A stretch of DNA of 49,633 nt from Nesterenkonia sp. (GTDB lineage Bacteria > Actinomycetota > Actinomycetes > Actinomycetales > Micrococcaceae), in contig NZ_JAJUJJ010000021.1 in NCBI RefSeq assembly GCF_029265375.1, positions 1-49,633 of the forward strand, read 5' to 3'. Shown in pieces: positions 37,661-48,456 of this stretch (within the stretch, counting starts at the first letter, position 1; every line of letters starts with the position of its first letter). A program made the translations under genes and the position numbers. The notes under the pieces are model-generated. The model made no database searches. It was not told where the DNA came from and saw nothing but the letters and a program-made list of their open reading frames with translations.

Positions 37661-38767
37661 TCAGCCGTTCTGCTCGGCCAGGGCGGCCAGGCGCTCCTGC
37701 TCGTCCATCTGGATGCAGGAGTCGATCACCGGGTCCAGCTCCCCGTTCATGACCGCGTCTAAGTTGTAGGCCTTGTAGCCGGTGCGGTGGTCGGCGATCC
37801 GGTTCTCCGGGAAGTTGTAGGTCCGGATGCGCTCCGAGCGATCCATCGTGCGCACCTGGGACTTCCGGGCCGCCGCGCTTTCGGCGTCGATCTGCTCCTG
37901 CTGGTGGGCCAGCAGCCGGGAGCGCAGCACGCGCATGGCTGCTTCTCTATTCTGCAGCTGGGACTTCTCGTTCTGCATGGCCACCACGATGCCGGTGGGC
38001 AGGTGGGTGATGCGCACCGCGGAGTCGGTGGTGTTCACACTCTGGCCGCCGGGCCCTGACGAGCGGTAGACGTCGATCTTCAGATCGTTCTGGCTGATCT
38101 CGATCTCTTCGGGCTCGTCGACCTCCGGCAGCACCAGCACGCCGGCCGCAGAGGTGTGGATCCGCCCCTGGGACTCGGTTTCGGGCACGCGCTGGACCCG
38201 GTGCACGCCGCCTTCGAACTTCAGGTGCGCATAGACGCCTTCGGCCGGGTCATTGGTGCTGGACTTCACCGCGACCTGCACATCCTTGTATCCGCCCAGG
38301 TCCGACGGTGTGGCCGAGAGGATCTCGGTCTTCCAGCCCTTGGATTCGGCGTAACGGGTGTACATGCGCAGCAGGTCCCCGGCGAAGAGCGCGGCTTCGT
38401 CCCCGCCGGCTCCGCCTTTGATCTCCAGAATGGCGTTGCGGGCGTCGTTCTCGTCCCGCGGGATGAGCATGCGCAGCAGACGATCGGCGGCCTGATCCAG
38501 CGCTTCGCGCAGCTGCGGGACTTCGGCGGCGAATTCGGGGTCCTCGTCGGCGAGCTCTTCAGCGGCTTGGAGATCATCGCCCAGCTGCTTCCAGGTGCGG
38601 TGGGCCTCCACCACGCCGTTGAGCTGCGCATACCGGCGGCCCAGCCGCTTGGCCAGGGCCTGGTCGGCGTGGGTCTCCGGCTGGGCCAGCTGGTCCTGCA
38701 GCTCACGGTGCTCCTGCAGCAGGGCGTCGACGGAGTCGAACATGCGGGGATTGATGTCGGTGCTCAT
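37661..38767 (-). CDS. prfA: Peptide chain release factor 1
   Basis: A 368-residue factor terminating at UAA and UAG. The GGQ motif is at 240-242 ([17 protein letters not shown]) and the codon-recognition tripeptide region is PET at 195-197 in [15 protein letters not shown], a form also seen in other bacteria such as Bacillus. ATG at 38767 has AAGGA 6 bases upstream; the open frame extends further but into unlike sequence. It is the first gene of the long operon through prmC, tsaC, wecA, atpI and the atp genes. The gene order matches M. tuberculosis Rv1299-Rv1311, apart from the missing rpmE. Confidence 0.97.
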   Translation of the reverse strand: MSTDINPRMFDSVDALLQEHRELQDQLAQPETHADQALAKRLGRRYAQLNGVVEAHRTWKQLGDDLQAAEELADEDPEFAAEVPQLREALDQAADRLLRMLIPRDENDARNAILEIKGGAGGDEAALFAGDLLRMYTRYAESKGWKTEILSATPSDLGGYKDVQVAVKSSTNDPAEGVYAHLKFEGGVHRVQRVPETESQGRIHTSAAGVLVLPEVDEPEEIEISQNDLKIDVYRSSGPGGQSVNTTDSAVRITHLPTGIVVAMQNEKSQLQNREAAMRVLRSRLLAHQQEQIDAESAAARKSQVRTMDRSERIRTYNFPENRIADHRTGYKAYNLDAVMNGELDPVIDSCIQMDEQERLAALAEQNG

Positions 38768-38806
38768 GCTCTTCCTTGCTCCCCTGAGGATCCACCGGTC
38801 ACTGGT

Positions 38807-38843
38807 GCGCCTAATTCCCGCCAGGGCCGGCGGAATTATGCGC
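38807..38843 (-). promoter_or_regulatory. Inverted repeat at the putative prfA promoter/leader
   Basis: AATTCCCGCC (38813-38822) pairs with GGCGGAATT (38829-38837) with one bulged base, extended by GCGC at both ends. A CATAAT -10-like hexamer (38835-38840 on the minus strand) overlaps one arm, so the repeat could be an operator or the first hairpin of the leader. A good -35 is not visible. It lies 40 bases before the prfA ATG. Confidence 0.4.
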
Positions 38844-38887
38844 AGAACTGACCGCTCAAGGGTGGGGGTGCGGCTCGGGACAGGAAA

Positions 38888-38931
38888 ACCCGGGTCCAGG
38901 CGCCGCACTGGGGCGACGCTCGGACCCGGGT
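38888..38931 (-). terminator. Intrinsic terminator of rho
   Basis: ACCCGGGTCC (38888-38897) pairs perfectly with GGACCCGGGT (38922-38931); 24 bases lie between. On the minus strand the stem begins 8 bases past the rho stop and is followed by TTTTCC, the best T tract of any hairpin in the window. It separates rho from the prfA operon. Confidence 0.85.
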
Positions 38932-38939
38932 CTGCGCTG

Positions 38940-40835
<1,896 letters not shown>

Positions 40836-41041
40836 GAAGGTTTCCTTCTCCCTCGTCGGGCAGGTCGCGTCAGATGCGACCGACGGTTTTCATGGCAGTC
40901 TTTCGCGTCGCGTCAACCTGTGTTGAAAGAATTTCCCAGCGCTGCATGGCGGGCAGTGCATACCCGATGCACGGTTCAGAATCATCAGCCCACAGTGGGA
41001 AAGCGCGATGTGCGCGAAAGCTATGCGGCAACAGATTGCGG

Positions 41042-42079
41042 CTACCGCGGTGCTTCCACTGTAGCACCTGAGGCGGCTATTGGCAGGTTTTGGACGCTGA
41101 AGGTGTCGCCGGGGGCACGCGGGGCCGCGAAATCGGCGATGTGCTGGGCCGCTGAGGCCGCGTTCTGCTGCTCAGTGAGCACCAGCACTGCGGGCCCGGC
41201 ACCGGAGATCACCGCCGCGTGGCCGGCCTGGCGCAGTGAGTCCACCAGCGCCATGGAGGTCGGGAACGCCTCCCTGCGGTATTCCTGGTGCAGGTAGTCC
41301 TCGGTGGCCTCCAGCAGCAGGGCCGGCTCTGTGGTCAGCGCGTGCACCAGCAGGGCGGTGCGGGAGGCGTTCTTCGCCGCGGTCTCGTGCGGGACGCTGA
41401 CCGGCAGCACATCCCGGGCGGCCTGGGTGGACTGGGTGAAGTCCGGCACCGCCACCACTGTGGTCAGCTCCGGATGCGGCCGCAGCGCTGCGGTGCGGTA
41501 GAGCGTGTCCGGCCCGGAGCTGGAGGCCCAGGAGACTGCCGCCGAGCCGTGCAGCGCCGGCGCATAGTTGTCCGGATGGCCTTCGATGCGCGAGCCGATC
41601 TGCAGCTTCTCCTCATCGCTGAGTCCGCCGGGGATGAGCTGATCGGCGCTGACCACGGCGGTGGCCACTGCTGCGGCGGAGGATCCCAGCCCGCGGGAGT
41701 GCGGGATCCGGTTCTGCGCCCGCACGGTGAGATCGGGCAGGCTGTATCCCTTGGCCGCCATGATCTGCTCCACCACGGTGACCACCAGGTGGGAGGCGTC
41801 GGTGGGCAGGGTGGCTGCTCCTTCGCCGTCGACGACGACGTCGACCCGCGGCTTCTCCGGGTCCTGCGCCGGCTGAGCGTGGACTTCGATGACATCGCGC
41901 AGCTCCAAAGCTAGGCCCAGCGTGTCGTAGCCGGGGCCCAGGTTAGCGCTGGTAGCGGGCACTGTGAGGGTGAACCGGGTCTCTGCCGTGCACGCCGGGC
42001 GCAGCGTCCCAGCCGGCTCCCCGGCCGCGTGGTGGGCGGCTAAGCCTTGGCCCAGCTGTCCCAGTGGTGCTCCTGCCAT
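41042..42079 (-). CDS. thrB: Homoserine kinase
   Basis: A 345-residue GHMP kinase phosphorylating homoserine in threonine synthesis. ATP loop is PHSRGLGSSAAAVATAVV near residue 140; the N-terminal signature is TVPATSANLGPGYDTLGLAL. The first about 38 residues (MAGAPLGQLGQGLAAHHAAG) are an extension before the conserved part, and the true start might be internal; I used the ATG at 42079, preceded by AAGGAAAGAG. It follows thrC with a 60-base gap, and is the last gene of the hom-thrC-thrB group. The region 40836-41041 before rho holds no gene. Confidence 0.93.
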   Translation of the reverse strand: MAGAPLGQLGQGLAAHHAAGEPAGTLRPACTAETRFTLTVPATSANLGPGYDTLGLALELRDVIEVHAQPAQDPEKPRVDVVVDGEGAATLPTDASHLVVTVVEQIMAAKGYSLPDLTVRAQNRIPHSRGLGSSAAAVATAVVSADQLIPGGLSDEEKLQIGSRIEGHPDNYAPALHGSAAVSWASSSGPDTLYRTAALRPHPELTTVVAVPDFTQSTQAARDVLPVSVPHETAAKNASRTALLVHALTTEPALLLEATEDYLHQEYRREAFPTSMALVDSLRQAGHAAVISGAGPAVLVLTEQQNAASAAQHIADFAAPRAPGDTFSVQNLPIAASGATVEAPR

Positions 42080-42139
42080 GATCGTCTCTTTCCTTCTGCG
42101 GCCTGCCCTGAGAGTCGCGCGCGCCAGAGTCCCAGCGCC

Positions 42140-43222
42140 CTAGAGTCCCAGTGCGCGGGCTACTGTCTCCACATCCTGCGGCAGCTGGGTGGGGCCGGGC
42201 GCGGATCCGTCGGCGCCGCGCAGCTCGGGGTTGTTCACCGCCCAGTCTGGGTCCTTCAATCCGTGCCCGGTGACGGTGATGACCCAGCTGCGGCCCTCAG
42301 GCGCCTGTCCTGCGGCGTGCTTCTTCAGCAGCCCAGCCACTCCGGAGGCGGAGGCGGGCTCTACGAAGACACCCTCTTTGGCCGAGAGCCAGCGGTGGGC
42401 GGCGAGTATCTCCTCGTCGGTGACTGCCTCGATCAGTCCTGCTGATTCGTCGCGGGCGGCCTCGGCGTACTCCCAGGAGGCGGGGTTGCCGATGCGGATG
42501 GCGGTGGCCACCGTCTCCGGCTCGGTGATGGGATGTCCTGCCACGATGGGGGCGGCCCCGGCGGCCTGGAAACCCCACATCACCGGGCGGGAGCTGCTCA
42601 CGCCGTCGTCGCAGTACTCCTGGTAGCCCTTCCAGTAGGCGGTGATATTGCCTGCATTGCCCACCGGCAGCAGGTGGAAGTCCGGTGCATCGCCCAGGGC
42701 GTCGACCACTTCGAAGGCGGCGGTCTTCTGCCCTTCGATGCGGGCCGGGTTGACCGAGTTGACCAGGAACACCGGGTAGTTCTCGGCGAGTTTGCGCGCA
42801 ATGTCCAGGCAGCCGTCGAAGTTGCCGTCGATCTGGATGATCTCCGCACCGTGGGCCACAGCCTGGGAGAGCTTGCCCATGGAGATCTTGCCGGCTGGGA
42901 CCAGGACCGCGCAGGTCAGCCCGGCCTGGGTGGCGTAGGCGGCTGCGGAGGCTGAGGTGTTTCCGGTGGAGGCGCAGACCACTGCCTGGGCGCCTTCGGC
43001 CACCGCGGCAGTGATGGCCATGGTCATCCCGCGGTCTTTGAAGGAGCCGGTGGGGTTCATGCCCTCGACCTTCAGGTGCACCTCCCCGTTGACCAGGGCG
43101 GACAGGGCCGGGGCGTGCACCAGCGGGGTGCCGCCCTCCCCCAGGGTGATCACCCGGGTGGTCTCGTCCACCGGCAGCCGGTCGGCGTATTCGCGGATGA
43201 CCCCGCGCCACTGGTGAGCCAT
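42140..43222 (-). CDS. thrC: Threonine synthase
   Basis: A 360-residue PLP enzyme making threonine from O-phosphohomoserine. The PLP Lys is Lys62 in [16 protein letters not shown]. Other conserved segments: [20 protein letters not shown] and [17 protein letters not shown]. It starts with ATG at 43222, 2 bases after hom, so the two are tightly coupled. The stop is part of a 16-base-period duplication (AGAGTCCCAGCGC and AGAGTCCCAGTGC). Confidence 0.96.
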   Translation of the reverse strand: MAHQWRGVIREYADRLPVDETTRVITLGEGGTPLVHAPALSALVNGEVHLKVEGMNPTGSFKDRGMTMAITAAVAEGAQAVVCASTGNTSASAAAYATQAGLTCAVLVPAGKISMGKLSQAVAHGAEIIQIDGNFDGCLDIARKLAENYPVFLVNSVNPARIEGQKTAAFEVVDALGDAPDFHLLPVGNAGNITAYWKGYQEYCDDGVSSSRPVMWGFQAAGAAPIVAGHPITEPETVATAIRIGNPASWEYAEAARDESAGLIEAVTDEEILAAHRWLSAKEGVFVEPASASGVAGLLKKHAAGQAPEGRSWVITVTGHGLKDPDWAVNNPELRGADGSAPGPTQLPQDVETVARALGL

Positions 43223-43224
43223 GA

Positions 43225-44547
43225 CTACTTCTCCACCTCCACGCGCAGCACCGAGTTGACCGTCTTGACCACATCGAGTGCGTGCAGGGCGTCCACGGTC
43301 TCCTGCAGGTCCTTCTCCCGGGCCAGGTGGGTGACGATCTGGACCTTCGCCCCGTTGTCGGAGTCCTCCACTTCGCCCTCCGTGGTCACCACTCCGGGCT
43401 GGCGCATGGATTCGATGGAGACGTGGTGCTCGGCCAGCACGTGGGCGATCTCGGCGATCACGCCTTCCCGGTCGGCGACGTCCATATCGATGTAGTACTG
43501 GGTGGTCGCCTTCTCGATCGGCAGGGCCGGCAGCTGCACTTCGCTGGAGATGGTGGGCGACTCGGCCAGAGGTGCGCGCAGGCGGCGCGCCACGGCCACC
43601 AGATCCCCCATGATGGCGCTGGAGGTGGGCCGGCCGCCGGCTCCCTGGCCGTAGAACATCAGCTCTCCGGCGTTCTCGGCGACGACGAAGACGGCGTTGA
43701 ATGCCCCGCGGACACTGGCCAGCGGGTGGGTCCGCGGCAGCAGTGTGGGGTGTACGCGCAGCACCGCGCCCTCGGTCTGCTTCTCCGCGATGGCTAGCAG
43801 TTTGATCACATAGCCGGACATGGCCGCGGCTTCGATGTCCTCCTGGGTGACCTCGGTGATCCCTTCGCAGTGGACATCGTCCAGGCTGTAGGGGGCGTGG
43901 AAGGCCAGGGTGCTGAGGATGGCGGCCTTGGCTGCGGCGTCCCGGCCTGCGACGTCGGAGGTGGGGTCTGCTTCGGCGAAGCCCAGGCGCTGGGCTTCGG
44001 CCAGGGCGTCGTCGAAGGCCGCCCCGGTGCTGTCCATCTGGTCCAGAATGTAGTTGGTGGTGCCGTTGACGATGCCCATCACCTTCACCACCCGGTCCCC
44101 GGAGAGGGACTCTTCGATGGGCCGCAGGATGGGGATGGCACCGCCTACGGAGGCCTCGTAGCGCAGCACTCCCCCGTGCTCGGCGGCCACGGCGTTCAGC
44201 TCGGCTCCCCGGGTGGCCAGCAGCGCCTTGTTGCCGGTGACCACAGCGGCGCCGCGGCGCAGGGCACGGTCGATGAGGCCGGCGGCAGGCTCGAGTCCGC
44301 CGATGAGCTCCACGATCACATCGGCCTGGTCCACCAGGGCTTCGGCGTCGGTGGTCAGCAGCTCGCCGGGGATTCTCCAGTCGCGAGGGGCCTCTGGGTC
44401 GCGCACTGCGACGCCGACCAGGCGCACCGGGGTGCCCACCCGGGCGGAGATCATCTCCCGCTCCTCCACCAGGGTCCGGGCCACCTGGGCCCCCACACTG
44501 CCGGCTCCCAGCAGGCCGATGCGGATCGTGTCTTCGGTGCGGGTCAT
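43225..44547 (-). CDS. hom: Homoserine dehydrogenase
   Basis: A 440-residue enzyme reducing aspartate semialdehyde to homoserine. The nucleotide-binding N-terminus [20 protein letters not shown] and the catalytic domain [31 protein letters not shown] and [15 protein letters not shown] are clear. A C-terminal ACT domain (from about residue 355, [20 protein letters not shown]) is the expected allosteric site for threonine. Three start codons are adjacent (GTG, ATG, ATG); the third at 44547 has the best spacing from GAGG. Its counterpart in M. tuberculosis is Rv1294. Confidence 0.96.
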   Translation of the reverse strand: MTRTEDTIRIGLLGAGSVGAQVARTLVEEREMISARVGTPVRLVGVAVRDPEAPRDWRIPGELLTTDAEALVDQADVIVELIGGLEPAAGLIDRALRRGAAVVTGNKALLATRGAELNAVAAEHGGVLRYEASVGGAIPILRPIEESLSGDRVVKVMGIVNGTTNYILDQMDSTGAAFDDALAEAQRLGFAEADPTSDVAGRDAAAKAAILSTLAFHAPYSLDDVHCEGITEVTQEDIEAAAMSGYVIKLLAIAEKQTEGAVLRVHPTLLPRTHPLASVRGAFNAVFVVAENAGELMFYGQGAGGRPTSSAIMGDLVAVARRLRAPLAESPTISSEVQLPALPIEKATTQYYIDMDVADREGVIAEIAHVLAEHHVSIESMRQPGVVTTEGEVEDSDNGAKVQIVTHLAREKDLQETVDALHALDVVKTVNSVLRVEVEK

Positions 44548-44608
44548 CATCACCTCAATTGAACGTCATGGACCTCGGGTGTCGACGTCGGCAGCGGTCT
44601 GCGGCGTC

Positions 44609-46084
44609 CTAGGGCGCATAGCCGGTGTCGCGGGCCAGCATCTGCTCTTCGGTCTCACGCCGGATGAGCACCTGGACCTGACCGTCTCCGACGGCGACGA
44701 CGGCGGGCCGGGTCAGGTAGTTGTAATTGCTGGACAGCGAGTGGCAGTAGGCGCCGGTGGCCGGGACGGCGAGGATATCTCCGCGTGTCACAGCCGGTGG
44801 CAAGTATACGTTTCGCACCACAATGTCACCGGATTCACAGTGTTTGCCCACTATGCGAGACAGCACGTGCTGCCCGGTGATCCGACGGGACGCCAGCACG
44901 GCGGAGTAGTCGGCGTCGTAGAGCACTGGGCGGGGGTTGTCCCCCATGCCGCCGTCGACGGCGACGTAGCGGCGGGTGAGGCCGTCCTCAACCACCACGT
45001 CCTTGGTGGTGCCTGCGGTGTAGAGGGTCACACCGGCCGGGCCGACGATGCTGCGGCCTGGTTCGATGCTGATCCGCGGCAGGGGCAGCCGGTGGTCGGC
45101 GCAGTGGCGGCGCACTGCTTGGGCCAGCGCCGCGGCGATCTCCTCGGGCGCCCGGGGGTGGTCTGCCTCGGTGTAGGCGATGCCGTGGCCGCCGCCGAGG
45201 TCCAGCTCGAAGTCCTCGCCGGCCGGCAGCCGGCTGGAGAGGCTGACGCGCATCTGGGCGGCGAAGGCGATGAGCTTGCCCGCGGCGACCTCGAAGCCGT
45301 CGGGCTCGAAGATCTGCGAGCCGATGTGGCAGTGCAGGCCGATCAGCTCCACGCCGGGGGCTGCCGCGGCGCGCTCCACGGCCGTCCAGGCGGGGGACCC
45401 CAGATAGGGGTTGTCCCGGTCCTTCCGCTCCCCTGGGACAGGTGTCAGCGACAGCCCGAACTTCTGGTCCTCGTGGGCGGTGGCGATGTATTCGTGGGTG
45501 GAGGCGTGGACTCCGGGGGTCAGCCGCAGCATCACCGGGGCGCTGCGTCCCAGGTCCTGGGCGATGGCGGAGATGCGCTCGATCTCCTCCACGGAGTCGG
45601 CGATCAGCCGGCCTACGCCCAGTTCGATCGCCCGGGTGAGCTCGGCGTCGGATTTGTTGTTGCCGTGCAGTCCGATGCGATGGGCCGGCACTCCGGCGGC
45701 CAGCGCGATGGCCAGCTCCCCACCGCTGGCGGTGTCGATGTTCAGGCCCTCCTCTGCGGCCCAGCGGGCTGCGTGGGTGGAGAGGAAGGCTTTGCCGGCG
45801 TAGTAGACCTCCACCTCAGTTCCGGGCTGGTCGCCGTGGGCGGCGAAGGCTTGCCGGAAGGCGTGGACGAATCCGCGGGCGCGGGCCCGGAAGTCGGCCT
45901 CGGAGATCACATACAGCGGGGTGCCGTACTCGGCGGCCAGCACGGAGACCCGGACCCCGCCCAGCGTCAGTTCCCCGTCGGCGGTGCGGGCTGTGTAGGC
46001 CGGGAAGAGTTCGGCTTCCAAGTCATCGGTGTGTTCCCGGGGGCTCAGCCAGGCCGGCGCCAGCGGGTGTGCAGCTGCGGTCAT
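44609..46084 (-). CDS. lysA: Diaminopimelate decarboxylase
   Basis: A 491-residue PLP enzyme making lysine from meso-diaminopimelate. The PLP Lys is Lys98 in YYAGKAFLSTHAARW; later come the His pair in LIGLHCHIGSQIFE, the glycine-rich loop ELDLGGGHGIAY and the C-terminal motif CESGDIVVRN with GAYCHSLSSNYN. The N-terminal 40 residues are an extension typical of actinobacteria. Start is ATG at 46084, 14 bases after argS. The operon order argS-lysA-hom-thrC-thrB is the M. tuberculosis order (Rv1292-Rv1296). Confidence 0.96.
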   Translation of the reverse strand: MTAAAHPLAPAWLSPREHTDDLEAELFPAYTARTADGELTLGGVRVSVLAAEYGTPLYVISEADFRARARGFVHAFRQAFAAHGDQPGTEVEVYYAGKAFLSTHAARWAAEEGLNIDTASGGELAIALAAGVPAHRIGLHGNNKSDAELTRAIELGVGRLIADSVEEIERISAIAQDLGRSAPVMLRLTPGVHASTHEYIATAHEDQKFGLSLTPVPGERKDRDNPYLGSPAWTAVERAAAAPGVELIGLHCHIGSQIFEPDGFEVAAGKLIAFAAQMRVSLSSRLPAGEDFELDLGGGHGIAYTEADHPRAPEEIAAALAQAVRRHCADHRLPLPRISIEPGRSIVGPAGVTLYTAGTTKDVVVEDGLTRRYVAVDGGMGDNPRPVLYDADYSAVLASRRITGQHVLSRIVGKHCESGDIVVRNVYLPPAVTRGDILAVPATGAYCHSLSSNYNYLTRPAVVAVGDGQVQVLIRRETEEQMLARDTGYAP

Positions 46085-46098
46085 CTCGGCCCGCCGTC

Positions 46099-47757
46099 CT
46101 ACATCTGCTCCGGTGCGGAGACGCCGAGCAGGTCCAGTCCGTTGCGCAGCACCTGGACGGTGGCGTCGTTGAGCCACAGGCGGGTGCGGTTCAGGTCGGT
46201 GACCGGCTCCGGCTGGCCGTCTGCGTCCAGGCTGGGGGCGATGCGGCACTTTGCGTACCACCCGTGGTAGGCGGCCGCCAGGTCCTCCAGGTAGCGGGCG
46301 ACCCGGTGGGGTTCGCGCAGCTCGGCTGAGCGCGCCACCACGGTGGGGAACTTGGCCAGGTGCGCCAGCAGCTCCTCTTCGCGCTCGTGGGTCAGCAGCC
46401 CGGCGTCGAAGCCGGTGCGCTCGACCCCCTGAGCTGCGGCGTTGCGGGCGGCGTTGCACGCCCGGGCGTGGGCGTACTGGACGTAGAAGACCGGGTTGTC
46501 ATTGGTCTTGGCGCGCAGCAGCTCGGGGTCCACGTCCAGCGGCTGGTCGGCCGAGTAGCGGGCCAGTGTGTAGCGCAGCGCGTCGGCGCCGAGCCAGCTG
46601 ATGAGGTCCTCCAGCAGAATCACATTACCGGCCCGCTTGGACAGGCGTGCGCCCTTGACGCTGATGAGCTGACCGATGATCACCTCAATATTGGCCTGCG
46701 GGTCGTCCCCGGCGCAGGCGGCGATAGCTTTGAGCCGTCCGATGTAGCCGTGGTGGTCGGCGCCGAGCAGGTAGATGTTCTCCTCGAACCCGCGCTGCCG
46801 CTTGTTCAGGTAGTAGGCGGCGTCGGCAGCGAAGTAGGTGGGTTCACCGTCCGCCTTGATGAGCACCCGGTCCTTGTCGTCGCCGAAGTCGGTGGTGCGC
46901 AGCCAGACTGCGCCGTCGCGGTCTTCGATATGCCCCTGTTCGCGCAGGGTGGCCACGGCCTGGTCGATCTTACCCTCAGCGTGCAGGGTGCGTTCGGAGA
47001 AGTAGACGTCGAAGGTGATGTGGAAGTCCGCCAGGGTCTGCTGGATCTGCGCCAGCTGGGCCTGGTAGGCGATCTCCCGGACCACCGGCAGGGCCTCCGT
47101 GCGGGGCATGGAGCGCAGATCGGGCCGTTCGGCCGCGGCCTGCTCGGCCAGGTCCTGAATGTACTGGCCCGGGTAGCCGCCCTCCGGGGTGGGTTCACCG
47201 TGCAGTGCGGCCAGCACCGACTCGGCGAATTTGTTCATCTGGCTGCCGGCGTCGTTGATGTAGTACTCGGTGGTCAGCTGCGCGCCTGAGGCCCGCAGCA
47301 GCCGCCCGATGGCATCGCCCAGGGCAGCCATGCGGGTGTGGCCCATATGCAGCGGGCCGGTGGGGTTGGCGGAGACGTACTCTAGGTTGACCGTGCGTCC
47401 GCTCAGCGCCTGATTGTGACCGTAGGTGTCACCGGCTTCCACAATGGTGCGGGCGAGCTCTCCTGCGGAGGCGGCGTCGAGGGTGATGTTGATGAAGCCC
47501 GGGCCGGCCACGTCCACGGCGGCGATGCCCTCATGGCTGCGCAGCCGCTCGGCCAGGATCTCGGCGAGCTGGCGGGGGTTCATCTGCGCCTGCTTGGCCA
47601 GCTGCAGGGCGATATTGGTGGCCCAGTCTCCGTGGTCGCGGCTCTTGGGCCGCTCGACTCGCACCTGGTCAGGGACGGCGTCCAGCACGACGTCGCCGTC
47701 GGCTGTTGCCTGGATGAGGGTGGAGTGCACTACCTGGGAGAGTTCTTCTGGAGTCAC
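46099..47757 (-). CDS. argS: Arginyl-tRNA synthetase
   Basis: A 552-residue class Ia synthetase charging tRNA-Arg. The HIGH signature is the HMGH variant in TGPLHMGHTRMAALGDAIGR and the KMSKS loop is replaced by KGARLSKRAGNVI, as is common in ArgS. The C-terminal anticodon-binding domain contains the motif LREPHRVARYLEDLAAAYH. GTG at 47757 is preceded by AGGA. It lies 9 bases behind the response-regulator gene, suggesting read-through from the two-component genes into the biosynthetic operon. Confidence 0.97.
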   Translation of the reverse strand: MTPEELSQVVHSTLIQATADGDVVLDAVPDQVRVERPKSRDHGDWATNIALQLAKQAQMNPRQLAEILAERLRSHEGIAAVDVAGPGFINITLDAASAGELARTIVEAGDTYGHNQALSGRTVNLEYVSANPTGPLHMGHTRMAALGDAIGRLLRASGAQLTTEYYINDAGSQMNKFAESVLAALHGEPTPEGGYPGQYIQDLAEQAAAERPDLRSMPRTEALPVVREIAYQAQLAQIQQTLADFHITFDVYFSERTLHAEGKIDQAVATLREQGHIEDRDGAVWLRTTDFGDDKDRVLIKADGEPTYFAADAAYYLNKRQRGFEENIYLLGADHHGYIGRLKAIAACAGDDPQANIEVIIGQLISVKGARLSKRAGNVILLEDLISWLGADALRYTLARYSADQPLDVDPELLRAKTNDNPVFYVQYAHARACNAARNAAAQGVERTGFDAGLLTHEREEELLAHLAKFPTVVARSAELREPHRVARYLEDLAAAYHGWYAKCRIAPSLDADGQPEPVTDLNRTRLWLNDATVQVLRNGLDLLGVSAPEQM

Positions 47758-47766
47758 CCGTACATC

Positions 47767-48456
47767 CTAAAGGTGATTCTCAAGCGCGAGCACAGCGGCC
47801 TGCATCCGCGAGGACAGATGAAGTTTGGCCAGCACGCTGGAGACATGCGTCTTCACCGTCGCCTCCGTGATGAACAGCTCGGCGGCTATCTGGGCGTTGG
47901 CCAGCCCGCGGTCCAGGGCGGCCAACACCTCACGCTCCCGCGGGGTCAGCTGCGCCAGGCGCTCGTCACCAGCCGAAGGCCCTGCCGGGGACTGGGGCGG
48001 TCCTTGTCTGACGAAGGCATCGAGCACTCTGCGGGTGACCGCGGGCGCGACGACGCCGTCTCCGGCAGAGACCCGCCGGACGGCCTCAATCAGGTCAGCC
48101 GGCTCAGCCGACTTCAGCAGGAATCCTGCCGCGCCGGCCCGCAGGGCGCCGAATACCACCTCGTCAAGGTCGAAGGTGGTCAGCATGAGCACCTGGGTCG
48201 TCGTCTCGGATACCACCCTCCTCGTTGCCTCGATGCCGTCTGTTCCGGGCATGCGCGCGTCCATCAGCACCACATCGGGCCTCAGGGCGTGGGCCTGCCG
48301 GATGGCAGCTTCGCCGTCAGCAGCCTCACCCACCACGCTGATTCCCTCAGCGGTCTCCAGCAGCAGCCTGATGCCTGCGCGGACGCTGGAATGGTCATCA
48401 GCCAGCAGCACGGTGATCGGCTCTGCTGGCCCATGGCCCGGTTGCACTGTATTCAC
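47767..48456 (-). CDS. NarL/LuxR-type response regulator
   Basis: A 229-residue transcription regulator. The receiver domain (about 13-130) has VLLADDHSSVRAG, phosphoacceptor Asp66 in VVLMDARMPGTDG and the Thr/Lys pair (MLTTFD, FLLKSAEP). The C-terminal LuxR-type helix-turn-helix is LTPREREVLAALDRGLANAQ and IAAELFITEATVKTHVSSVL. GTG at 48456 follows AGGGG by 5 bases and overlaps the kinase stop (GTGA); the frame extends further upstream inside the kinase gene, but that part is an antisense-like, non-homologous region. The regulator is intact while its partner kinase is broken. Targets are unknown. Confidence 0.93.
   Translation of the reverse strand: MNTVQPGHGPAEPITVLLADDHSSVRAGIRLLLETAEGISVVGEAADGEAAIRQAHALRPDVVLMDARMPGTDGIEATRRVVSETTTQVLMLTTFDLDEVVFGALRAGAAGFLLKSAEPADLIEAVRRVSAGDGVVAPAVTRRVLDAFVRQGPPQSPAGPSAGDERLAQLTPREREVLAALDRGLANAQIAAELFITEATVKTHVSSVLAKLHLSSRMQAAVLALENHL

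Noticed and set aside
38170-38200. PET instead of PAT or PVT in the release factor 1 codon-recognition segment
   Set aside because: The PET form also occurs in other bacterial RF1 proteins such as that of Bacillus subtilis, so it is a normal variant and not a sign of altered stop-codon use.
40870-41067. Possible 65-residue minus-strand gene in the thrB-rho gap
   Set aside because: No recognisable motif, no ribosome site at its start, and it begins inside the end of thrB; the gap is more likely the rho leader.
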